Positions 1 to 7,089 of a stretch of DNA of 30,421 bases are shown one piece after another. The notes under the pieces were generated by a model, which saw nothing but the letters and a program-made list of their open reading frames with translations, made no database searches and was not told the origin of the DNA. The position numbers were made by a program, and so were the translations under genes. The DNA lies in NCBI GenBank assembly GCA_946885605.1, contig CAMPGR010000031.1, positions 1 to 30,421 of the forward strand, in the 5' to 3' direction. The DNA comes from an uncultured Pseudomonadota bacterium. Lineage in GTDB: Bacteria > Pseudomonadota > Gammaproteobacteria > Burkholderiales > SG8-41. Numbering within the stretch: position 1 is the first letter of the stretch; the number at the start of each line of letters is the position of its first letter.

Positions 1-377
1 TTGTAAGCGTGATACGTCGCAAGCGGGATCTTGTAGAGCAGGCGGCCGCGTCCTTCGCCGCGAACGACGAAGAGAGTTCCTGCCGCGTCGAGGCTCGCGC
101 CGAGCGTGCTGGTGCCCGGCTCCTGCAGATGCGCGATGTAGACGGCGGAAGGCCAGGCGTCCGGCACGACGAACGTGTACGCCGGCCAGTTCCACTCGAC
201 ATCCGCACGCCCCGGGGCGGCGTACTTGCCCGCGAGCCAGGGCGACTCCGCCATCGGAATCAGACCGTCACCCCAGCGATAGAAGCGCACGCGAAAGCGA
301 TGCGCGTGGGTGGAGACGTGGAGCACCAGCCGCCCGCCCGGCGCCACGCTCGCTCGGTCGGGATAGCCCTGGATCAC
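1..377 (-). CDS. N,N-dimethylformamidase beta-subunit-like protein, 3' end outside window
   Basis: The N-terminal ~125 residues of a protein that runs off the left edge. It begins at a GTG (375-377) preceded by a GAGG Shine-Dalgarno about six bases upstream. It lies in the same frame as the carbamoyltransferase, 30 bases after that stop codon. The peptide opens IQGYPDRASVAPGGRLVLHV, continues through FRVRFYRWGDG and WPSAVYIAHL, and reaches KIPLATYHAY at the edge. This resembles the large (beta) subunit of N,N-dimethylformamidase and related proteins, which have a beta-sandwich start and then a P-x-T-x-x-AYN segment. Known members hydrolyse small amides, but many relatives are uncharacterised, so the substrate cannot be given. 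It is the last visible gene of the minus-strand operon with the MBL hydrolase and carbamoyltransferase. The family call is from motif memory. Confidence 0.62.
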   Translation of the reverse strand, partial: MIQGYPDRASVAPGGRLVLHVSTHAHRFRVRFYRWGDGLIPMAESPWLAGKYAAPGRADVEWNWPAYTFVVPDAWPSAVYIAHLQEPGTSTLGASLDAAGTLFVVRGEGRGRLLYKIPLATYHAY

Positions 378-407
378 GCGAGCCTCGTTCGAGGACGCCG
401 CTAGCCG

Positions 408-2075
408 CTAGCCCACGGCCTCGCCGCGCTTATGGACGAGGTACGGCGGCATTGCGAGCGCGTGCATTGGCGTGCGCCGGAAGGACTCGATGGCCTGCGC
501 CGGGGTTTCGACGATTGGCTCCTCCTTGCGGTTGAACGAGGTGTTCAGCAGCACGGGGATGCCGGTCCGGACCTCGAACGCCTCGAGCACGGCACGAAGA
601 AAGGTGTCGTCGCGCTCGCCCACCGTCTGCACGCGTGCGGTGCAGTCGACGTGCGTGACGGCGGGGATGCGCCGTGCCGCCTCCGGGCGTACCGGTGCCG
701 CGAACTGCATGAAGGGCGATGGGCGGCGGATATCGAAGTAGCGATCCGCGTGCTCGAGCAGCACGACGGGAGCGAGCGGGCGGAACCACTCGCGCTCCTT
801 CACCTTCGCGTTGATCCAGTCGCGCACGTCGCCGGACCGCGGGTCGGCCAGGATGGACCGGTGGCCGAGTGCGCGCGGCCCGAACTCGCTCCGCCCCTGG
901 TAGAGTGCGACGACCTTCGTCCTGCAGAGTAGGTCGGCGACACGCGCGCAAAGGTCCTCAGGCTTCTCCACGATGAGGTCGTCCGCGCCGTACAGCGCGG
1001 CCTCGACGTCCGCTTGCTCCAACTCCGGACCCAGGAAGTCATGCTCCCATCGATAGTCGCACGGCGAGCCGAGGAGGTTGATCAGGCCGTAGAGCGCACA
1101 CCCTAGAGACGTGCCGGCGTCGCTCGGCGCCGGAGGAATGAAGACGCGGCGGAACGGCGACTCGCGCACGAGCCGGCCGTTCGCCGAGCAATTGAGCGCG
1201 GTGCCCCCAGCGAAGCAGAGCGCCTCGGCACCCGTGCGATCGTGAAGCCATCGTGCGACCTCGAGCAGGGCATTCTCGAACGCCTGCTGTCCGGACGCCG
1301 CGAGGTTCGCGATGTCGATGAATCGAGATCGGTCGCCGGAGGCGTAGCGGAACCGCGCGCGCTCGCGCAGGATCTCGGTCCACCGATCGGGAATCGAGAC
1401 CTTCATCCCGTGGACCTCGAGGGGAGGAAGGTCGAGCGCGGACGGGTTGCCGTGGGGCGCGAGGCCCATCACCTTGCCCTCGTTGCCCTCGCCGGGGAAG
1501 ATCGCTTGCGTGAGCAGGAAGTAAAACATCCCGAGTCCGACGTGGCGTCCGTCATCGCAGTCCCACAGCTGCTTCCCGAGACACTCGATCCGCGACCGAT
1601 TCGCGCCATAGAAGGAGGAGACTTCGCGCCAGTGGGCGGGCAGCGCATCGCCGTCCGGCCACGTCTCTGTGAACTGGGAAACGGAGCTGCCCTGTCCGTC
1701 GATGATCATGACCGCCGCTTCGTCGAAGGGCGATGGGTGGAAGACGCTGTAGAGGTGCGCGAGGTGATGGGAGATGCGTGCTCGGCGGCAGTCCGGCGCG
1801 AACCTCAGGGTCTCGGCCAGCTCCTCCTCGTAAGCAGGCAGCTTCTCGATCTCGCGATCAGACGAATAGCATTCGACGAGGACATCGATCGGCTGGTCGA
1901 CGCCTGGGAGCTCACGGGCGTACACGTTCCGAAAGTCGTTAAGCTTGCCCCAGTGGTGCTTCTGGCGCGTGAGCCGCTCCTTCTGAATCGAACAGATGAC
2001 GCGCGAGCCGCGCATGAGGCAGATGCTTGCGTCCTGCGTGCGGTTCACCCCGAGGACAGTCTGCGCCCCGATCAT
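408..2075 (-). CDS. NodU/CmcH-family carbamoyltransferase
   Basis: A 555-residue O-carbamoyltransferase of the NodU/CmcH/TobZ type. These enzymes make carbamoyl-adenylate from carbamoyl phosphate and ATP and pass the carbamoyl group to a hydroxyl of a sugar, antibiotic or other small molecule. The N-terminal Kae1-like ASKHA domain has the metal-binding HHLAH (residues 103-107), followed by MIIDGQGS near 123-130, then FAGGTALNCSANG and PPAPSDAGTSLG. The C-terminal YrdC-like half contains ALYQGRSEFGPRALGHRSIL and the WFRPLAP segment typical of Carbamoyltransf_C. The length fits the family. The gene lies 22 bases after the MBL hydrolase and just before the dimethylformamidase-like gene, so the three are probably cotranscribed. 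No glycosyltransferase, NRPS or PKS gene that would reveal the acceptor is visible, so the carbamoylated product is unknown. Confidence 0.9.
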   Translation of the reverse strand: MIGAQTVLGVNRTQDASICLMRGSRVICSIQKERLTRQKHHWGKLNDFRNVYARELPGVDQPIDVLVECYSSDREIEKLPAYEEELAETLRFAPDCRRARISHHLAHLYSVFHPSPFDEAAVMIIDGQGSSVSQFTETWPDGDALPAHWREVSSFYGANRSRIECLGKQLWDCDDGRHVGLGMFYFLLTQAIFPGEGNEGKVMGLAPHGNPSALDLPPLEVHGMKVSIPDRWTEILRERARFRYASGDRSRFIDIANLAASGQQAFENALLEVARWLHDRTGAEALCFAGGTALNCSANGRLVRESPFRRVFIPPAPSDAGTSLGCALYGLINLLGSPCDYRWEHDFLGPELEQADVEAALYGADDLIVEKPEDLCARVADLLCRTKVVALYQGRSEFGPRALGHRSILADPRSGDVRDWINAKVKEREWFRPLAPVVLLEHADRYFDIRRPSPFMQFAAPVRPEAARRIPAVTHVDCTARVQTVGERDDTFLRAVLEAFEVRTGIPVLLNTSFNRKEEPIVETPAQAIESFRRTPMHALAMPPYLVHKRGEAVG

Positions 2076-2097
2076 CGCCTCTTCCTCTCTTGCTCGG

Positions 2098-2910
2098 TTA
2101 CGCCACCGGCTGCCATAGAACGCCGCGATCGGTCTGTTTCAGGCGCCCCAACCCTGGTGATGGCGCATGCGGGCAGACCAACAGCGCATCGCGCTCGATT
2201 GCCATCCTGAAGACCCGAGCACGCGATCGTGGCGTCACCTCGGGATGCGTGTCGAAGGTGCTGACCCAATCAGGATGTGAGAAGTGCAAGGGAAGGTGGC
2301 AGAGATCGCCGAGAAAGATTGCGGTCCGCCCCTGCGACTCCATCATCACGCTGGTATGCCCTGGTGTGTGGCCCGGCGTCGGGAGCAGCAACACGTCGGG
2401 TGTGAGCCGCAGCTCGCCCTCCACGAGCGTGAGCAGTCCCAGCGTGTGGAGCGTGACGACGTGCTCATCGAACTCGGGAACATGTCCAGGTCCGGTGAAC
2501 CAGTCCCAATCGCTGCGGGCGAGATGGTAGCGGGCCTGCGGAAAGGTCGGCGTGCGCTGTCGATCCTGCACCAGCGTATTGCGCTTGATGTGATCGCCAT
2601 GCGCATGCGTGATGATGACTTTGGTGACCTCCTCGCGCCGGTAGCCGGTGCGATCGAATTCCTCGAGCAAATGACCCGTCAGGCCCCCGTGCGTGTCGTC
2701 ACCATAGCCGGTATCCATCACGATCAGGTCGTGCTCGGTCTTGAGCAGACCGTAGTTGTGGCCGACCGGGATCTTTCCTTCGGCGTCTACGGCCACGTGT
2801 GCCCGCCAGACGGTCTCGGGCACATTGCGGAAAAAGAACCGCGCCGGAAACGGCCAGGTCCCATCATCGAGAACGTAGAGCTCGAGCTCGCCCACACGCA
2901 ATGTCTGCAA
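2098..2910 (-). CDS. MBL-fold metallo-hydrolase (lactonase-like)
   Basis: A 270-residue metallo-beta-lactamase-fold hydrolase. The dinuclear metal site is complete: HAHGDH at 102-107, a second-shell region TPGHTPGH with H185, D202 in FLGDLCHLP, and H248 in CPHAPSPGLGR. No signal peptide is seen, so it is probably cytoplasmic. The pattern, with an N-terminal GHNYGLLKTEHDLIVMDTG strand, is that of the AHL lactonase/methyl parathion hydrolase branch. An ester, lactone or similar acyl bond is the likely target, but the substrate cannot be read from sequence. The start is a TTG (2908-2910) with a GGAG sequence about eight bases upstream; no better ATG lies near. It is the first gene of a minus-strand operon that continues into the carbamoyltransferase. 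Confidence 0.88.
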   Translation of the reverse strand: MQTLRVGELELYVLDDGTWPFPARFFFRNVPETVWRAHVAVDAEGKIPVGHNYGLLKTEHDLIVMDTGYGDDTHGGLTGHLLEEFDRTGYRREEVTKVIITHAHGDHIKRNTLVQDRQRTPTFPQARYHLARSDWDWFTGPGHVPEFDEHVVTLHTLGLLTLVEGELRLTPDVLLLPTPGHTPGHTSVMMESQGRTAIFLGDLCHLPLHFSHPDWVSTFDTHPEVTPRSRARVFRMAIERDALLVCPHAPSPGLGRLKQTDRGVLWQPVA

Positions 2911-3060
2911 CGTGGTCTCCGCCTACGTCAGCCCTATTTGGAACGCGGACCTTGACCCCCGTGCCCCCGCCGCTGCGTGCAGAAAGCCCGAGGGTGCCGG
3001 TACCACGCGGATCATGATGGACCGTAGACTTCAGTTCCCAGTTCCGCATCAGCGACAATT

Positions 3061-3330
3061 CGTGAACTCACTCGTCAGCGTGGCATCGCCCGTTCCATCG
3101 GCGTCAGCCATTACACTGCCGCGCATCTCGAGGAACTGATGGCGTCCTCCGACGTCGTGCCAGCAGTCAATCAGGTGGAGTTCAATCCGTTTCCCGAATC
3201 GCCATGCCCGGAAATCATCGAGGAGAATGCGCGCATTTTTGATTTCGCGCTCGACGATGAGGACATGGCGCGGCTCGATGCGCTCGACGAGCGCGATCGC
3301 CCCTGCTGGGATCCCACCGGCGTGCGATAA
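3061..3330 (+). pseudogene. Aldo/keto reductase remnant with internal deletion
   Basis: A decayed piece of an aldo/keto reductase gene. One reading frame, open from just after a TAG at 3025-3027 to a TAA at 3328-3330, gives RELTRQRGIARSIGVSHYTA, then HLEELMASSDVVPAVNQVEF. This is the strand ending in the conserved V-P-A-V-N-Q-V-E segment. It passes directly into PEIIEENARIFDFALDDEDM and RLDALDERDRPCWDPTGVR, the normal C-terminus of diketogluconate-reductase-like family members. About 80 residues usually lie between these blocks and are missing, though the frame is kept. The N-terminal half, including the catalytic Asp-Tyr-Lys-His residues, is absent. There is no obvious start codon, so the fragment is probably not functional. 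It ends 11 bases before the TerB-like gene. Confidence 0.75.
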
Positions 3331-3341
3331 TCGTCCGGCCG

Positions 3342-3836
3342 ATGCTGAAAGCCTTAAAGCGCATTTTCGCCGGGGATTCCGACACCGCAACGCCGCATGG
3401 CTACGAGCTCCGCCACCTGGAGCTGGCGGTGGCGAGCCTGCTGCACGAGTCCACGCGCGTCGATCTCAAGGAGCTGCCGGAGGAGTACGCTGCTGCCCGC
3501 AGAGCGCTCACCGATCTGTTCGGAGTCTCCGACAACGAGAGCGCGGCGCTGTTGGAGGAGGGTGCCAGGCGGGCGCGCCAGTTGACCTCGTATTACGGAC
3601 CCGTTTCGGCGATCAAGCGCGAGTTCGATCTGCCGCGACGCATTCTTCTCATCGAGCACTTGTGGCACATCGCTTACGCGGACGGGAAACTCGATCCGTA
3701 CGAGGATCACTACGTGCGCAAGATCGCGCACCTGCTCTACGTTCCGAACACCGAGTGCATGCTCGCGCGTGGGCGCGCCGCAAAGGCCCGCGCGAGTTTC
3801 CAATCCCCCGTAAGCGGCGCCGGCATCGCGCGCTAG
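3342..3836 (+). CDS. TerB-family tellurite resistance-like protein
   Basis: A 164-residue, probably cytoplasmic, all-helical protein of the TerB-like superfamily. Recognisable segments are HLELAVASLLHESTRVD near 25-42 and LLIEHLWHIAYADGKLDPYE near 105-124, followed by DHYVRKIAHLLYVPNTECML. The acidic D-G-x-L-D-P-Y-E motif is the usual TerB hallmark and may bind metal. TerB proteins were named from tellurite resistance operons, but stand-alone members like this one are common in proteobacteria and have no settled function. The last ~25 residues (RGRAAKARASFQSPVSGAGI) look low in complexity and longer than usual, so a frameshift near the 3' end is possible. No other ter genes are nearby. Confidence 0.82.
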   Translation: MLKALKRIFAGDSDTATPHGYELRHLELAVASLLHESTRVDLKELPEEYAAARRALTDLFGVSDNESAALLEEGARRARQLTSYYGPVSAIKREFDLPRRILLIEHLWHIAYADGKLDPYEDHYVRKIAHLLYVPNTECMLARGRAAKARASFQSPVSGAGIAR

Positions 3837-3851
3837 GCATTAGAAGCGTAC

Positions 3852-3880
3852 AAAAAAACCGCGGGCGCTATGTCCCGCGG
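3852..3880 (-). terminator. Rho-independent terminator, minus strand
   Basis: Read on the minus strand, CCGCGGG and CCCGCGG form a perfect 7-bp stem (3874-3880 with 3859-3865) around an 8-base loop, followed immediately by seven T residues (3858-3852). On the plus strand the A tract comes before the hairpin, so it cannot terminate the TerB-like gene in the standard way. No minus-strand protein gene precedes it, which supports an RNA transcript from this strand. Confidence 0.65.
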
Positions 3881-4068
3881 GAATGAAGCCGCCTTCCTCG
3901 GAGGGAGGAGGAGGAGGGATAAAGGAAGGCGACTCTCCGGCGCCGCGGGCATTGCCCGGACCCGGATGACTGGTGAACTGGCACACAAGCTGCCGCTGTT
4001 ACTGCCCACAAGAGCAACACCTATGCCAGGCTCCGCACGTGCCCGGCAGCCCTCGGTTTTAGCTCACC
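3852..4068 (-). ncRNA. Candidate structured RNA of unknown family, minus strand
   Basis: This gene-free stretch holds nested complementary segments that fold well on paper. On the minus strand, an outer helix pairs GGTGA (4068-4064) with TCACC (3976-3972). Inside it lie a hairpin of GGCT-G-CCG with CGG-AGCC (4051-4029) and a second arm closed by TGGCA (4028-4024) with TGCCA (3983-3979). A third helix pairs CGCCTTCCT (3931-3923) with AGGAAGGCG (3898-3890). The unit ends in a strong hairpin plus seven T residues, which assigns the minus strand. No protein gene fits here and no minus-strand gene ends here. I do not recognise 6S RNA, tmRNA, RNase P RNA, SRP RNA or a riboswitch. The 5' end is uncertain because I found no clear promoter. 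Confidence 0.42.
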
Positions 4069-4469
4069 TAACGGCAACTTGACTGGCGCTTGCGCGGCGT
4101 GAAATGTCGCCCCTGCGCGACGTGCGTTGCGCTCAGGCGTCTAATCGACTGATTCCGTGAACCTCCGCGTGTCGTAGCGGGACGACAAATCTCTGCCCGT
4201 TCCGCGGCTGCGATCCGGTGCGTGCCGGGCTCATACGGGCCGAGAGCCAGCGTTTCGGGAAAACGTTCAGCGCGCTGCGCCGCTCTTGCATTCGGTGTCA
4301 TGCGCGTCTGTCGCAGTCGGACGACATGCCGTGGGCAACCGTTCGCCTCATGGGGATGCGTTGCGCAACACAGAACTTATGCGGAAGTAATGTTGTCGGA
4401 TGTTTGTCATTTCATCGGCATGTCCCGATGGTCTTGAATCAACTCGGTTCTTTAATAGGAGAGACTTTC
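4069..4469. other. Gene-free stretch upstream of the BON lipoprotein
   Basis: About 400 bases with no convincing gene on either strand. Open frames here have no family resemblance, and the plus-strand frame that continues into the BON lipoprotein lacks a ribosome binding site at its upstream ATGs. The stretch should hold the promoter of the lipoprotein gene, but I see no confident -35/-10 pair. Confidence 0.5.
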
Positions 4470-4823
4470 ATGACAGCGAAGCCTCATCTGCAAATGCATT
4501 CACTGAAAGATGTTCTGTCTGTCGTCATGGCTGCGGTATTCGCCGCGGTGCTCGCCGGGTGCGCCGGCGCGGGAGAGAAGACCGGTGTGTACGTGGATGA
4601 TGCGACGATCACGAGCAAGGTGAAGACCGCATTCGCCACGGACAAGACCGTGGACGCGATGGACATCAACGTCGACACGAACAACGGCAACGTTCGGTTG
4701 AGCGGGTTCGTGGACAGCGAAGCCGAGAAACGGCGCGCAGAGGAGATCGCGCGCTCGGTGGCGGGCGTCAAGTCGGTCACCAACGCGCTCACCGTGCAGA
4801 GCGAGTCGGCGAAAAGTCGCTGA
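4470..4823 (+). CDS. BON-domain lipoprotein
   Basis: A 117-residue envelope lipoprotein. The start at 4470 is set by an AGGAGAG Shine-Dalgarno six to seven bases upstream (4457-4463). An N-terminal hydrophobic stretch ends in a lipobox, VLAGC, so the mature protein is probably lipid-anchored at the following Cys. The rest is one BON domain: DDATITSKVKTAFATDK, then INVDTNNGNVRLSGFVDS and AGVKSVTNAL, with the conserved glycine of the V-R-L-S-G turn. BON domains are thought to bind phospholipid or polymer in the periplasm; OsmY and DolP are known relatives. The next gene is also a lipoprotein acting on phospholipids, so a shared envelope-maintenance role is plausible but inferred. OsmY-type genes are often stress-induced; nothing in the sequence proves that here. 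Confidence 0.88.
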   Translation: MTAKPHLQMHSLKDVLSVVMAAVFAAVLAGCAGAGEKTGVYVDDATITSKVKTAFATDKTVDAMDINVDTNNGNVRLSGFVDSEAEKRRAEEIARSVAGVKSVTNALTVQSESAKSR

Positions 4824-4984
4824 CCTGACGCGGGTTGCAGACCGGGGGCGGAGGCCGTGCCGCCCGCCGTCTTCCGGTTGAGCGCGCGCTGACCTACGAG
4901 GGTGCCCTGGCCGGCCGGGCAGCATGCCGGGCCGGTTACCCGCGATCGCGACGCGGGCCGGCTGCGGCCCGCGCCGATCGTGTC

Positions 4985-6589
4985 ATGGGACCGCACGCTC
5001 TCGCCTTCGTCGCAGCCGTCTTCGCGCTGCTCGGCGGTTGTGCTTCGCTTCCGCCGGGCGTCGATTTTCCCAAGCTTCCTTCCTCGGCTCTCGAACATCC
5101 GGGCGAAACCCGTCTGGGCGCGGCGATCGCCAAGGCGGCGCGCGCGCACCCGGGCAAGTCCGGATTCCGACTGCTGCCCTCCGGCCTCGACGGGTTGATC
5201 GCGCGCATGCACATGGCGGACGCCGCAGAGCGCACCCTCGACGTTCAGTACTACATCTACCGGCAGGACGAAACCTCGAAGCTCCTGAGCGGCGCATTGC
5301 TCCACGCAGCCGACCGCGGCGTACGCGTGCGGGTACTGCTAGACGATCATGGGGCGGTGCGCAAGAACATGATACTCGCGCTCGACGAGCATCCGAATAT
5401 CGAAGTCCGCCTCTTCAATCCCTTCGCTTACCGCGGCGAAAGTCATGTTCTGCGCTACATCGAGCTGGTGCTCCATGCGCCGCGCCTGAAGTACCGCATG
5501 CACAACAAGCTCATGGTCTCGGATAACACCATCGCGCTCGTCGGTGGCCGCAACGTGGGTAACGAGTATTTCCAGGCGAGCCCGGAATTCGAATTCGGTG
5601 ATTACGATCTGCTTGCCGCCGGGCCGGCCGCCCGCGAGCTGTCGAAGACGTTCGACGAGTACTGGAATAGCGAGCTCGCCATTCCGGTCGCGGCGCTCGG
5701 GCAGGACAAATACCACCCGGATATCGTGAACGAGCTTCGGACCGCGCTCAGGCTTCACCGCTCCAACATGTCAGACACCGAGTACATGCAGAGACTGGCG
5801 GCGGAGGAGCCGCTCGCGAGCACGCTTTCGGGGAAAGCGCTCGTGTGGGCGCGCGCCGAGGTGATATGCGACAGCCCCGGGAAGGCGACTGGGCAAGGCA
5901 AGAATTCCACGAGCTGGCTCGGTAATGACGCCGTCGTAAGGGCGGCCGCGGCCACGCGCTCGGAGTTGTTGCTCGTCTCACCCTATGTCGTGCCGGCGGA
6001 TGAAGGCATGCGCTTCCTGCTCGCGCTGCGCGGGCGCGGCGTGCGCGTGCGCGTGCTCACGAATTCGCTCGAGGCGACGGATGTCGCGGCTGCGCACGCC
6101 GGCTACGCGCGCTACCGCCCGTCATTGCTCTCCGAAGGCATCGTGCTCTACGAGGCGCGCGCCTCGCTCAATGAGGCGGGCGGCAGCGGCACGCCTCTCG
6201 CCTCGGAAAGCCCGGGGCGCTTCTCGCTCCACGCCAAGGCCTTCGTATTCGATCGGGAGAAGGTGCTGATCGGCGCGATGAACTTCGACAAGCGCTCACT
6301 CGAGCTCAATACCGAGCTTGGCCTTCTCGTGCACAGTCCCGCGCTCGCGCAGCAGGTGGCGAAACAATTCGAGTCGATCACGAATCCAGCGAACAGCTAT
6401 GAAGTCGCCTTCGACCACAACGGCGACGAGGCGGCCGGTCCGCCACGCCTCATCTGGCGCACCGAAAAGGACGGCGAGATCGTCGAGCTCACCATAGAGC
6501 CGATCCGGAGCATGTGGCAGCGGGCAATGGTGGATTTCCTGCTTGCGCTGCCGATCGACGTGCTGCTCGGGGAGGCGGACTATCACTAA
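4985..6589 (+). CDS. Phospholipase D-family lipoprotein, cardiolipin synthase-like (ClsC type)
   Basis: A 534-residue phospholipase D superfamily enzyme with both HxKxxxxD motifs: H173-K175-D180 in HNKLMVSDN, followed by VGGRNVGNEYF, and H416-K418-D423 in HAKAFVFDR, followed by IGAMNFDKRSLELNTE. The pair forms one active site that transfers phosphatidyl groups through a phosphohistidine. The closest described branch is ClsC-like, which makes cardiolipin from phosphatidylglycerol and phosphatidylethanolamine. The ATG at 4985 was chosen because it yields a short hydrophobic leader and a lipobox, LLGGC (Cys19); the open frame extends further upstream but without a signal or ribosome site. The protein is therefore probably membrane-anchored and faces the periplasm. 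It lies 161 bases after the BON lipoprotein. Plain phospholipase activity is an alternative. Confidence 0.86.
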   Translation: MGPHALAFVAAVFALLGGCASLPPGVDFPKLPSSALEHPGETRLGAAIAKAARAHPGKSGFRLLPSGLDGLIARMHMADAAERTLDVQYYIYRQDETSKLLSGALLHAADRGVRVRVLLDDHGAVRKNMILALDEHPNIEVRLFNPFAYRGESHVLRYIELVLHAPRLKYRMHNKLMVSDNTIALVGGRNVGNEYFQASPEFEFGDYDLLAAGPAARELSKTFDEYWNSELAIPVAALGQDKYHPDIVNELRTALRLHRSNMSDTEYMQRLAAEEPLASTLSGKALVWARAEVICDSPGKATGQGKNSTSWLGNDAVVRAAAATRSELLLVSPYVVPADEGMRFLLALRGRGVRVRVLTNSLEATDVAAAHAGYARYRPSLLSEGIVLYEARASLNEAGGSGTPLASESPGRFSLHAKAFVFDREKVLIGAMNFDKRSLELNTELGLLVHSPALAQQVAKQFESITNPANSYEVAFDHNGDEAAGPPRLIWRTEKDGEIVELTIEPIRSMWQRAMVDFLLALPIDVLLGEADYH

Positions 6590-6655
6590 GGCGAACCAAG
6601 GGTGAAATTCTACTGTCGCAACCGATTGATGTGGGGTGTGAATGGAGGCATGCCA

Positions 6656-6994
6656 ATGAAAGCGAGACCGATCAACTCGCGCCGCCGTGCGTTCGTCAAG
6701 GCCGGCGCAATGGCCGCAACCGCGCTCGCGCTCGGATCCCGGGTAAAGGCGCAGGAGAGTAAGCCGCACCTGGATGAGAACGACCCGCAGGCCGTCCAGC
6801 TCGGCTACAAGCACGACGCGACGAAGGTGGACAAGAAGAAGTTCCCGACTTACAAGCCGGGCGAAACGTGCGGCAACTGCCAGCTCTTCCAGGGCAAGCC
6901 TGACAAGGACGAATGGGCGCCGTGCCCGATTTTTCCGGGCAAGCTGGTCAACGTGAACGGCTGGTGCTCGTCGTACATCAAGCGCACGACGTAG
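6656..6994 (+). CDS. High-potential iron-sulfur protein (HiPIP), Tat-exported
   Basis: A 112-residue soluble electron carrier of the HiPIP family. The twin-arginine leader SRRRAFVKAG (residues 8-17), then a hydrophobic run and an A-x-A site near 30-33, indicates export as a folded protein to the periplasm. The mature part has the four cluster ligands C72, C75, C90 and C104 in C-G-N-C, A-P-C-P-I-F and N-G-W-C-S-S-Y, spaced as in known HiPIPs holding one [4Fe-4S] cluster. HiPIPs carry electrons from the bc1 complex or other donors to terminal oxidases or reaction centres. I chose the ATG at 6656 because GGAGG (6644-6648) lies seven bases upstream; the nearer ATG at 6650 is too close to that site. 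No partner oxidoreductase gene is adjacent. Confidence 0.93.
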   Translation: MKARPINSRRRAFVKAGAMAATALALGSRVKAQESKPHLDENDPQAVQLGYKHDATKVDKKKFPTYKPGETCGNCQLFQGKPDKDEWAPCPIFPGKLVNVNGWCSSYIKRTT

Positions 6995-7048
6995 AGTTGC
7001 GTGGCACGCGGGGAGGCGCGATGGCGTTCTTCGCGCGGAGCGTTTTGC

Positions 7049-7054
7049 TATGAT
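7049..7054 (+). promoter_or_regulatory. Candidate extended -10 element of the ABC-F gene
   Basis: TGCTATGAT supplies an extended -10 (TGn plus TATGAT at 7049-7054). It would start transcription near 7061, about 30 bases before the GTG start of the ABC-F gene. The -35 region is poor, as extended -10 promoters allow. Motif-only evidence. Confidence 0.35.
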
Positions 7055-7089
7055 GGCGTCCGCCCGAATTTCCGCGCTCCCCACGACTA

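Noticed and set aside
9..404. Plus-strand frame at the left edge
   Set aside because: The minus strand here reads as a dimethylformamidase-like protein with a Shine-Dalgarno; the plus frame has no resemblance.
3859..3880. The GC hairpin as terminator of the plus-strand TerB-like gene
   Set aside because: The homopolymer tract precedes the stem on the plus strand; only the minus strand has stem then T run.
4068..4301. Small minus-strand frame that might use the 3852-3880 terminator
   Set aside because: Composition is Arg/Ala-rich, no ribosome site is seen, and the terminator is nearly 190 bases past its stop.
4835..4984. N-terminal extension of the phospholipase D protein by 50 codons
   Set aside because: The extension would bury the lipobox signal peptide and has no ribosome site.
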